From: Paludibacter sp.
Lineage (GTDB): Bacteria; Bacteroidota; Bacteroidia; Bacteroidales; Paludibacteraceae
NCBI GenBank assembly: GCA_010365115.1
Contig: JAAFGX010000019.1
Coordinates: 1 to 57,133 of the forward strand
Length of the DNA stretch: 57,133 bases
Reading direction: 5' to 3'
The position numbers and the translations under genes were made by a program. Of the stretch, positions 29,394-37,056 are shown piece after piece (the stretch's first letter is position 1; every line of letters starts with the position of its first letter). The notes beneath the pieces were generated by a model, which was given only the letters and a program-made list of their open reading frames with translations, was not told where the DNA came from and did no database searches.

Positions 29394-30713
29394 ATGAATT
29401 TATTTTGGAAAAAACTCTTTGGAGAGATTACTCCTACGACAAAACTTGAAAAGAACGAATCCGATTTAGTGACAGCTATGCACCGCTATGCTGAAGTTGA
29501 AAAATCAATAGAGCTGGCTGAATACAAGCAACTTTTTCATGTGGTAAAATCTGCAGGTTTCAAAGAGAATAAAAAAGTTCTTCAGAACCGTAAATACAAG
29601 GACACAGAAGAATACCAAAACAGTAGAAAATGTCAGAAACTTCAGAATTCAGGTGCCATTCAACTTTATTATCATATACTTGATTCAGTAGAATTAAATC
29701 AATTTCTTGAATTTAAATCCACTTCGGAATACGAAGACTTAGGTGACAAGAAAAAGGTTAAGACTTCTGAAAACCTCAAAAAATTAAAACGTTTTGAGAA
29801 ATCTAAAGCCTATAAAACCTATGTCCGATTCCACAATTCTTTCATTATTAAAGAATTCGAAAAATTAAAAGCCAATGTAGCAACTCCAGAATTCAAGAAA
29901 GAGAATGAGTTTTGGGCGAATGAAAAACGGTGGTACTCTACTCCCGATTACCTTCAGGAACAACGTTTTTACGAATTAGCAAAAAATCCGGATATCGTTT
30001 TCTATGAAAACGAAAAACCCGAACGTTTTGAAAAATATAGTACATTGAAACTTTCATTTCAGGATGAATTTGAATGGAATACATTAGACAAGTCGCACTG
30101 GAATTTTGGGTTTCATTATAAAAGCACCGAACTCATTGGAGACCACTCATTTGCAAACGAAAAACAAGCGAATAATTCCGGAAAAAATGTTACAGTAGAA
30201 GAAGGAATTTTAAAGATAGCCACTAAAAACGAGAAATCAGTTGCGAGAGCCTGGCATACCGAAAAAGGTTTTATTGAAAAGGAATTCCATTTTACTTCCG
30301 ATGTTCTTCAAACAGCAGATAAATTTCGTCAAAAATTTGGTGTTTTTCGGGCTAAAATTCGGTGTGTGGGCAATCTTCATCACGCTTTCTGGCTTGGTTC
30401 GGATGCCAAACTGCCACTCATCAATATTTTTCATTTTAACGGAAAAAATATCACCATTGGGAATACAAATAAGAATCTGGTAGATGGCATAAAAATTACT
30501 GGAATAAATCCAAGCCAATACTTCATTTACTCACTTATTTGGTCTCCAAAAGAATTAATTTGGAAGATTAACAATTTGGAAGTATATCGGACAGCTAGCA
30601 ATATTCCAATGGAAGATATGTACTTGGCATTCAATTCGTTCATTGCAGAAAAACAACGAGGAAGCACTGGCAATTTGGAAATAGACTGGGTAAGGGTGTA
30701 TACTAATAAATAG
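29394..30713 (+). CDS. two-part protein: basic helical N-terminus plus catalytically dead GH16-like lectin domain
   Basis: 439 residues, no signal peptide, so cytoplasmic as far as sequence shows. Residues 1-205 are Lys/Glu/Tyr-rich with loosely repeated motifs (YKQL, RKYKDTEEYQ, FKSTSEYEDL, FEKSKAYKTY), probably helical; I recognise no family. Residues about 217-439 look like a GH16-type jelly roll: FQDEFEWNTLDKSHWNFGF, GVFRAKIRCVGNLHHAFWLG, FIYSLIWSPKELIWKINNLE, and LEIDWVRVY at the end. The GH16 catalytic ExDxxE strand after AFWLG reads LINIFHF, so the acids are missing. It precedes the nonulosonic acid genes with a 2-base gap, so it is part of that operon; a glycan-binding role is plausible. 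Confidence 0.7.
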   Translation: MNLFWKKLFGEITPTTKLEKNESDLVTAMHRYAEVEKSIELAEYKQLFHVVKSAGFKENKKVLQNRKYKDTEEYQNSRKCQKLQNSGAIQLYYHILDSVELNQFLEFKSTSEYEDLGDKKKVKTSENLKKLKRFEKSKAYKTYVRFHNSFIIKEFEKLKANVATPEFKKENEFWANEKRWYSTPDYLQEQRFYELAKNPDIVFYENEKPERFEKYSTLKLSFQDEFEWNTLDKSHWNFGFHYKSTELIGDHSFANEKQANNSGKNVTVEEGILKIATKNEKSVARAWHTEKGFIEKEFHFTSDVLQTADKFRQKFGVFRAKIRCVGNLHHAFWLGSDAKLPLINIFHFNGKNITIGNTNKNLVDGIKITGINPSQYFIYSLIWSPKELIWKINNLEVYRTASNIPMEDMYLAFNSFIAEKQRGSTGNLEIDWVRVYTNK

Positions 30714-30715
30714 AA

Positions 30716-31261
30716 ATGAAGCAACGAAACAAAAATATCTTTGAAAAACTAAAAAGTTTCATTTTAAACTTTTCTTCCTCAAATTCATCAAGAAAAAATA
30801 TTAAACTTTTTCTTTCGGATGTTGATGGTGTGCTTACCGATGGAGGCATGTATTATACCGAAAACGGGGATGAATTTAAAAAATTCAACACGCGTGATGG
30901 AATGGGTTTCCAGATTTTGAGGGAAGCAGGGATTAAAACAGGAATAATTACTTCCGAAAATACAAAAATGGTAGAACGTCGCGCTGCTAAACTTCAAATA
31001 GACTACTTAAGCCAAGGTCAAAAAAATGGTGGAAAGCTTGCTGCGGCATTAGAAATTTGCCAAAAAGAAGGTATTTCATTAAACGATGTTGCTTATATTG
31101 GCGATGACATTAATTGCTTCGAACTACTTTCAAAAGTTGGCATTGCTGCTTGTCCTTCCGATGCTGTTAGAAAAGTGAAAAACATTCCCGGCATTCTTAT
31201 TCTTTCTAAAAAAGGTGGAAAAGGTGCTGTCCGTGAGTTTGTTGAATATTTCGTTTCTTAA
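30716..31261 (+). CDS. KdsC-like HAD phosphatase of a nonulosonic acid pathway
   Basis: 181 residues. Type C0 HAD phosphatase: LFLSDVDGVLTDGGMYY (nucleophile and acid Asp, about residues 37-41), a ITSENTKM Thr/Ser motif, Lys in GQKNGGKL, and AYIGDDINCFELL. The first 30 residues are an extra, basic, Ser-rich extension. Relatives dephosphorylate Kdo-8-phosphate, Neu5Ac-9-phosphate or KDN-9-phosphate. Placement directly before a NeuB-like synthase suggests it acts on the 9-phosphate product of that enzyme, as in the KDN pathway described for Bacteroides thetaiotaomicron; the exact sugar is not known. Confidence 0.88.
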   Translation: MKQRNKNIFEKLKSFILNFSSSNSSRKNIKLFLSDVDGVLTDGGMYYTENGDEFKKFNTRDGMGFQILREAGIKTGIITSENTKMVERRAAKLQIDYLSQGQKNGGKLAAALEICQKEGISLNDVAYIGDDINCFELLSKVGIAACPSDAVRKVKNIPGILILSKKGGKGAVREFVEYFVS

Positions 31262-31336
31262 ATTTCACAAAAGCTAATTGGATGAACCTTTCTCAAAAGC
31301 GTTTTGAATTTACACCTCTGAATTAAAAAACAACAG

Positions 31337-32218
31337 ATGAAAACATTACAATACGAAAAACCTAAAGTTATATCCGAAATTGGATGTAATCACATGGGAG
31401 ATTTCGAAATCGCAAAAGAGCTTATAAAACTATCGAAAGATTGTGGAGCAACTATTGCTAAATTTCAAAAAAGAAACAGCCGTGAGTTGCTTACTGAGGA
31501 ACAATATAACGCCCCACACCCAAATCCATATAATTCTTATGGTGCCACCTATGGCGATCATCGCGATTTTCTGGAGTTTACGGTCAATCAACACAAATCA
31601 TTAAAAGAATATGCCGAAAGTATTGGAATTGAATACGCAACTTCGGTTTGGGATACAACATCTGCAATTGAAATAAGTAAATTAAATCCTATACTTATAA
31701 AAGTTCCCTCTGCATGTAATAACAACTTTGAGATGCTTAAAGTGCTGAGAGATAGCTATAATGGTGAAGTTCATGTATCGTTTGGAATGACCACCCAGGA
31801 AGAAGAAAAAAAAATTATAGAATTCTTCGAAGCAACTCAACAAGCCAAATCACGATTAGTTATTTACTCTTGTACTTCTGGTTATCCTGTAAGATTCAAC
31901 GACGTTTGTATACTGGAGATTAATAGATTGTACAAAGAATATCAAAACCAGGTAAAAGAAATTGGATTTTCTGGACATCACTTAGGCATTGCCATTGACA
32001 TTGCAGCCTATACATTAGGTGCGAAATGGATTGAACGGCATTTCACTAAAGACCGTACGTGGAAAGGAACCGACCATGCTGCTTCGTTGGAAGTGCCGGG
32101 CTTACAAAAATTGATTCGCGATTTAGAACATACCTATGAAGCTTTGACATACAAATCGAGTGAAATTCTTGAAGTTGAACAGGAACAAAGGAATAAACTA
32201 AAATACCGTAAGACATAA
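31337..32218 (+). CDS. NeuB-family sialic/nonulosonic acid synthase lacking the SAF domain
   Basis: 293 residues. A TIM-barrel PEP-condensing enzyme of the NeuB family: ISEIGCNHMGDFEIAKELI, AKFQKRNSRELLT, EYATSVWDTTSAIEI, KVPSACNNNFEML, IGFSGHHLGIAIDIAA, and KWIERHFTKDRTWKGTDHAA. Typical NeuB proteins are about 340-350 residues and end in a SAF (antifreeze-like) domain that covers the active site of the partner subunit; that domain is absent here. The stop overlaps the start of the next gene (TAATG). The substrate is likely a hexosamine or mannose phosphate, given the adjacent phosphatase. Confidence 0.88.
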   Translation: MKTLQYEKPKVISEIGCNHMGDFEIAKELIKLSKDCGATIAKFQKRNSRELLTEEQYNAPHPNPYNSYGATYGDHRDFLEFTVNQHKSLKEYAESIGIEYATSVWDTTSAIEISKLNPILIKVPSACNNNFEMLKVLRDSYNGEVHVSFGMTTQEEEKKIIEFFEATQQAKSRLVIYSCTSGYPVRFNDVCILEINRLYKEYQNQVKEIGFSGHHLGIAIDIAAYTLGAKWIERHFTKDRTWKGTDHAASLEVPGLQKLIRDLEHTYEALTYKSSEILEVEQEQRNKLKYRKT

Positions 32219-32940
32219 TGGAAGTTCTTGCAATTATTCCGGCAAGGGGTGGAAGTAAAGGATTGCCAAATAAAAATATCCTTCCATTGTTGAATCATCC
32301 ACTAATTGCTTACAGCATAAAAGCAGCATTGGATTCGCAACTTATCACTCGCACTATTGTTTCCACCGACTCTGAAGCTATTGCTCAGACAGCATTAAAA
32401 TACAACGCAGAAGTGCCTTTTATGCGTCCCGATGAATTTGCTCAGGATATGAGTACCGACTTTGAGGTGTATTATCATGCGCTGAACTGGTTAAAAGACA
32501 ATGAAGGATACATCCCCGATTATGTGGTTCAACTCCGACCTACTTCGCCCATCAGAAGTACAAAAATCATTGATGATTGCATAGAAAAACTCGCGAATTC
32601 GGATGCCGATAGTTTACGGATTGTTACTCCAAGTCCCATAACACCTTATAAAATGTGGACAATTGAGAGCGAAGAACTGCCAATGATTCCATTGTTGAGT
32701 TTATCTCAAATTGACGAACCATACAACCAACCACGCCAAAAATTGCCACAAACATACTGGCAAATTGGCTTTTTAGACGTTATCAAAACCGAAACAATAC
32801 TCAACCAAAAAAGTATGAGTGGTAAGAAAATGCTACCGTATGTTGTTGGTAATGAATTTGCTGTTGATATCGACGATATGAGTAGTTTTGTAAAAGCTGC
32901 AGAAGTTCTATCTAAATCCGATGAGTATGTCCAATTTTGA
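32218..32940 (+). CDS. acylneuraminate cytidylyltransferase (CMP-nonulosonic acid synthetase)
   Basis: 240 residues. Motifs: the nucleotide loop LAIIPARGGSKGLPNKNI at the N-terminus, TRTIVSTDSEAIAQTA, PFMRPDEFAQD, VQLRPTSPIRS, and a C-terminal FAVDIDDMSSF metal-binding segment. It activates the nonulosonic acid with CTP for transfer to a surface glycan. The gene overlaps the synthase stop by one base and the next oxidoreductase gene by 20 bases, so expression is likely coupled. Confidence 0.92.
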   Translation: MEVLAIIPARGGSKGLPNKNILPLLNHPLIAYSIKAALDSQLITRTIVSTDSEAIAQTALKYNAEVPFMRPDEFAQDMSTDFEVYYHALNWLKDNEGYIPDYVVQLRPTSPIRSTKIIDDCIEKLANSDADSLRIVTPSPITPYKMWTIESEELPMIPLLSLSQIDEPYNQPRQKLPQTYWQIGFLDVIKTETILNQKSMSGKKMLPYVVGNEFAVDIDDMSSFVKAAEVLSKSDEYVQF

Positions 32941-33916
32941 CAAATTCAAAACAGAACCCATCGTCGTTTTTGGGGCCGGCTCTATCGGCGAAAGGCACAT
33001 ACGAAATTTATGGCAGCTGGGCTTTAGAAATATTACTATATTTCGCCAACGGAATTTACCATTCCGTGATATTGCAGATGCAAAAGTGACCGTAATAAAA
33101 ACATGGGAAGAAGTGGACAAACTGAAACCCATTGCAGCAATCATTACTTCACCAACTAGTTTTCACACCTCACAAACTATTGAATGTGTCAAAAGAAACA
33201 TTCATGTGTTGGTTGAAAAACCGCTCTCAAACACAACCGAAGATTTTCAGGAATTAAAAAATATAATTGAAAATCGTTCCGCTTTTGTTTATGTAGGTTA
33301 TATGATGCGGTTTCACCCATTAATTGCCAAAGCAAAGCAAATTATAGATTCGAAAGAATACGGAGATGTTATTTCCATGCAAAGCAAATGGGCAGAATAC
33401 TTGCCCGATTGGCATCCGTGGGAAGATTACAGGACATCATATGCCGCTCAAAAAAGACTTGGCGGTGGAGTGGCATTGACACTTTCGCATGAAATTGATG
33501 TATGCAACTTTCTGGCAAATAGCAAAGTAAGAACTTCATTTATTCAGAAAAACTATAAAAGCAAATTGGAAATAGACGTTGAATCGGGTGCTGATATTTT
33601 GATAAAGTATGAAAATGAATCAACTTCAAATATCCATCTGAATTTCTACGAAAAATGCAAAGAACGTTTCTTGCGAATTGTTTTGGATGATGCCAGCCTG
33701 ATTTTCGATTATTTTAATTCCACTTTGACCATAAAAACAAATTTTCAGGATGATATTGTTCTCACCGAAAATGACTTCGATAGGAATGACATGTTCGTCG
33801 AACAAACAAAGTACTTCTTTTCAAAACTAGATTGTTTCACTTTTGAAGAATCTTTGCAACAAATAGAAAATTCTGAACAAATTATTAAAATCTGCAACAA
33901 TGGAATACAATCCTAA
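32921..33916 (+). CDS. Gfo/Idh/MocA family oxidoreductase
   Basis: 331 residues. The N-terminal Rossmann fold has VVFGAGSIGERHIRNLW, followed by PTSFHTSQT and the hallmark EKPLSNT with the catalytic Lys. A C-terminal alpha/beta domain has GYMMRFHPLIAKA and GGGVALTLSHEIDVCNFL, with the usual His. These enzymes oxidise or reduce sugar hydroxyls with NAD(P). The start may be the ATG at 32921 or the one at 32927. It overlaps both neighbours. In a nonulosonic acid cassette it might modify the sugar before or after synthase action. Confidence 0.88.
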   Translation: MSMSNFDKFKTEPIVVFGAGSIGERHIRNLWQLGFRNITIFRQRNLPFRDIADAKVTVIKTWEEVDKLKPIAAIITSPTSFHTSQTIECVKRNIHVLVEKPLSNTTEDFQELKNIIENRSAFVYVGYMMRFHPLIAKAKQIIDSKEYGDVISMQSKWAEYLPDWHPWEDYRTSYAAQKRLGGGVALTLSHEIDVCNFLANSKVRTSFIQKNYKSKLEIDVESGADILIKYENESTSNIHLNFYEKCKERFLRIVLDDASLIFDYFNSTLTIKTNFQDDIVLTENDFDRNDMFVEQTKYFFSKLDCFTFEESLQQIENSEQIIKICNNGIQS

Positions 33917-34727
33917 TTCAATTCAGGACAAAGTAATACTGATTACCGGCGCATTAGGCCAAATTGGTACCGAAATCTCGACGAGTTTTCTGCGTCAACA
34001 AGCCAAAGTTATACTTACAGACATTGTGTTGGATAAAAAAGAAGCCATCATCAAGACATTTAACGAATTGAACATTTCTGTGGATAATTATCTATTTACA
34101 ACGCTTGATATTACTAATGAAGACAGTTGCGAAGAAGCTGTAAAATTAGCTGTAGAAAAATTCAATAAAATTGATGTACTCATTAATAATGCGGCTATTG
34201 ATGCTAAATTTGACATGGAAGGCAGTTCAAAAGTAAATAAAAGTCGATTTGAATTTTATCCTATCGACGCATTGAGAAAATCGGTGGAAGTGAATTTAAT
34301 TGGCACTGTGATTATCACACAAGTGGTGTGCCGACAAATGCTGAAGCAAGGACATGGAAATATCATAAATGTGGCTAGTACCTATTCGGTGGTGGCTCCA
34401 AATCAAAATTTATACGACTTTGGAAACGGCATAAGCAATTACAAACCAGTTGATTATATCGCTTCTAAAAGTTTTATTCCAAACTTTACCAGGTACTTGG
34501 CTACTTTTTACGCTCAAGATGGAATCCGTTGCAATGCCATTGTTCCACACGGAATTTTCAACAATCACCCCGAAGCTTTTTTGAAAAACTGGTCGAAACT
34601 TTCGCCCATGGGCAGAATGTGCAACCGCGAAGAACTCAACGGTCCGTTTTCATTTCTGGTAAGCGACGCAAGCAGCTATATGACTGGTTCAGTGGTAAAT
34701 GTGGATGGTGGTTGGACTGCCTGGTAA
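33900..34727 (+). CDS. SDR family oxidoreductase of the nonulosonic acid cassette
   Basis: 275 residues. Classical short-chain dehydrogenase: the cofactor loop TGALGQIG (about residue 17), DVLINNAAID, the Ser in NVASTYS, catalytic YIASK, and the C-terminal MTGSVVNVDGGWTAW. The spelling of the C-terminus and the setting resemble PtmA-like SDRs from bacterial nonulosonic acid and flagellar glycosylation loci. It overlaps the previous gene by 17 bases and converges on waaA with 23 bases between stops. Confidence 0.88.
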   Translation: MEYNPNSIQDKVILITGALGQIGTEISTSFLRQQAKVILTDIVLDKKEAIIKTFNELNISVDNYLFTTLDITNEDSCEEAVKLAVEKFNKIDVLINNAAIDAKFDMEGSSKVNKSRFEFYPIDALRKSVEVNLIGTVIITQVVCRQMLKQGHGNIINVASTYSVVAPNQNLYDFGNGISNYKPVDYIASKSFIPNFTRYLATFYAQDGIRCNAIVPHGIFNNHPEAFLKNWSKLSPMGRMCNREELNGPFSFLVSDASSYMTGSVVNVDGGWTAW

Positions 34728-34750
34728 CCAACGTTCGTTGTAAAAAAATA

Positions 34751-35980
34751 CTATTCAAAAATCTTTTTTAAAATGATATTGCTGGCCCCTTTATTTTGCT
34801 GGCAATACTGAAATGCGATATTACTTACGTTCGTCAACGCTTCGTCATCATTTTCGAGTGGCGTAAACCAGGCATCAAGCTCTTCTGCATTTTGGATTGA
34901 TTTGCATGCACCCAATTCAATCATGTCGATTCCCGGGCGATTTTTTTGGTAATTTGGACCAAACACTGCCGGCATTCCGTAAATTGTTGCTTCGATTACG
35001 CTGTGTATTCCGGCAATAAATCCGCCACCAATAAATGCCCAGTTTCCATATCGGTAAAGCAAAGCCAACATGCCGATGGTATCCACAATCAACACCTGAA
35101 AATTGGCGAAATCAGTTTCAGCTGTACATTTCGAATAGCGGATGGCACCGCCTTTGGTATTCATCTCAATTTTTTCCATTGGTTCCACATCCATTTCGTG
35201 GGGAACAATCAGAAATTTGGTATTGGGATGGTTATTAATCAACACTTGTAATAAATCCTCATCAGCTGCGCCACAAGTACTTCCGCCAATAAATACCTTT
35301 TGTCCGTTTTTGAAACGCTCCACAATCTCGTTTTTCCAGTCGGTTTGAGCAATATCATCCACCCTGTCGAAACGCGGATCACCGGCTAAAACAGCGTTTA
35401 CGAAACCAATGCTTTCAAGTAATTCCACCGAACGTTTATCCTGAACAAATATAGTTTCAAAAGCTTTCAGTGAATTACGAAAAATACCACCGTACCAACT
35501 GAAAAACCTCGAATTTGGTATAAAGCGGGCTGAAATAACAAATGTACGAATGGACCGTTTTTTTATTTCCAACAACATATTCAACCAAAATTCGTACTTA
35601 ATAAACACTGCAATTTCGGGATGGACAATATCCAGAAAACGTTTCATATTTGCCGAGGTGTCGGCAGGAAGATAAAAAACCCAGTCGGCGTGGGAATAAT
35701 TTTTACGAATTTCGTAGCCCGAAGGCGAGAAAAAAGTCACAAGTATTTTGTAATGTGGATACTGGGCACGGATTTTTTCAATAACAGGCCTTCCCTCTTC
35801 AAATTCGCCCAACGAAGCTGCATGAAACCATACAACATGATCCTCCGGGCGGATTACTGCTGCCATTTTATCAAGCAAACCATTACGTCCATCTATCCAC
35901 AATTTTGCTTTCTTGCTCCACAATGCAGCCACTTTTGTACCTAAAACTCCCAGCTTAACAACTATATCTAACCACCACAT
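34751..35980 (-). CDS. waaA: 3-deoxy-D-manno-octulosonic acid (Kdo) transferase
   Basis: 409 residues. A GT-B glycosyltransferase of family 30 that adds Kdo to lipid A precursors at the inner membrane. Signatures: VVWFHAASLGEFEEGRPVIE with the catalytic Glu, KILVTFFSPSGYE, IAVFIKYEFWLN, AGDPRFDRV, KVFIGGSTCGAADEDLL, and FIGGGFIAGIHSVIEATIYG in the nucleotide-sugar site. The N-terminal membrane segment common in this family is short here. The stop is 23 bases from that of the nonulosonic acid SDR, so two alpha-keto acid sugar systems lie side by side. Confidence 0.93.
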   Translation of the reverse strand: MWWLDIVVKLGVLGTKVAALWSKKAKLWIDGRNGLLDKMAAVIRPEDHVVWFHAASLGEFEEGRPVIEKIRAQYPHYKILVTFFSPSGYEIRKNYSHADWVFYLPADTSANMKRFLDIVHPEIAVFIKYEFWLNMLLEIKKRSIRTFVISARFIPNSRFFSWYGGIFRNSLKAFETIFVQDKRSVELLESIGFVNAVLAGDPRFDRVDDIAQTDWKNEIVERFKNGQKVFIGGSTCGAADEDLLQVLINNHPNTKFLIVPHEMDVEPMEKIEMNTKGGAIRYSKCTAETDFANFQVLIVDTIGMLALLYRYGNWAFIGGGFIAGIHSVIEATIYGMPAVFGPNYQKNRPGIDMIELGACKSIQNAEELDAWFTPLENDDEALTNVSNIAFQYCQQNKGASNIILKKIFE

Positions 35981-36133
35981 TACGTCACATTTTTTAAAAA
36001 GTATGCAAAGATAGAGTTTTTTATGTCATTTGTAAAATCCTAGAAAGCAATATGAATGATTGTTTTCATACTTTTTCTAATAATTGAACATATTGATTAT
36101 TATTTTTTAAGTCACTACTACGCAATTTTTATA

Positions 36134-36141
36134 TACTTTTG
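36134..36141 (+). promoter_or_regulatory. -7 promoter box for the radical SAM gene
   Basis: TACTTTTG, 18 bases before the TTG start at 36160. It supports transcription starting just before that codon, with a very short leader. Confidence 0.5.
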
Positions 36142-36159
36142 TAAAAGACTTTTTTTCAT

Positions 36160-37041
36160 TTGTATTTCCAAAATTATTCTAACAACTTCGCATTGAGATT
36201 CAAGAAGATATATATCGAAATAACGAATTGCTGCAATTTCGATTGCAGCTTTTGTTTTAAAACGGTACGGGACAACAAATTTATGTCGGCGGAAGAATTC
36301 CAAATCGTTGTTGATAAAATTCGTCCTTTTACAAACTATATTTATCTACATGTGTTGGGCGAGCCGCTTCTGCATCCACAATTTGTAGAAATCCTCGCTA
36401 TTGCTGAAAAAGCAAATCTGAATATCAATATTACCACCAATGGAGGATTAATTGAAAAACAAAAAAATATTTTACTAAAACATTCAGTTCGACAAATCAA
36501 CATTTCGCTTCACGATGCCGAAGAAAATATTCCTGCCGATAAATGGGCTGGTTATTTACAATCTTCGCTAAATTTCGCCGTTGAAGCTGCTGAAAAAACC
36601 TATATTTGCTTGAGATTGTGGAATTCTAAAAACGTTGATAGTGTGAGTTTTAATGAATTTTTCCTAAAAGAAATTGCTTCAAAATTCAATCTTTCAAAAG
36701 ACAATTTAAACGACGACACAAAAGGTAACGGACTTAAATTGGCTGATCATATTTTTCTGCAACGCGCTCCCCGCTTCGAATGGCCGGACGGAAAAATGGA
36801 AGGAACTCAAACCCGGAAATATTGTTACGCCCTGCGTGACCATATTGCTATTTTAGCCGATGGACAAGTTGTTCCGTGTTGTTTGGACGCAGATGCCAAT
36901 CTAAAACTTGGAAATATTTTTACAGATAATTTATCAGATATTCTCGAAACTGAACGGGCAAAAAAAATAAAAAAAGGATTCGAACAACACAAAGTTGTTG
37001 AACCGTTTTGCTCGACTTGTGGATTCTCCACACTTCTCTAA
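36160..37041 (+). CDS. radical SAM protein with SPASM-like C-terminus, TTG start
   Basis: 293 residues. The radical SAM motif is CNFDCSFC (about residues 25-32), preceded by IYIEITNC. A LHVLGEPLLHP strand and a NITTNGGLIEK segment complete the core. The C-terminal part has CYALRDHIAIL, DGQVVPCCLDADANLKLGNI and FCSTCGFS, a SPASM-like set of cysteines for an auxiliary cluster. No ATG exists between the in-frame stop at 36142 and the motif, so TTG at 36160 is the only reasonable start. Such proteins modify peptides or carry out other radical reactions. No precursor peptide is visible. An SNF2 helicase gene follows after 15 bases. Confidence 0.88.
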   Translation: MYFQNYSNNFALRFKKIYIEITNCCNFDCSFCFKTVRDNKFMSAEEFQIVVDKIRPFTNYIYLHVLGEPLLHPQFVEILAIAEKANLNINITTNGGLIEKQKNILLKHSVRQINISLHDAEENIPADKWAGYLQSSLNFAVEAAEKTYICLRLWNSKNVDSVSFNEFFLKEIASKFNLSKDNLNDDTKGNGLKLADHIFLQRAPRFEWPDGKMEGTQTRKYCYALRDHIAILADGQVVPCCLDADANLKLGNIFTDNLSDILETERAKKIKKGFEQHKVVEPFCSTCGFSTLL

Positions 37042-37056
37042 TTTTTATATATCATT

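Noticed and set aside
31282..31326. 14-codon frame between the phosphatase and NeuB genes
   Set aside because: Too short and without a ribosome-binding site or recognisable features; likely chance in a 75-base gap.
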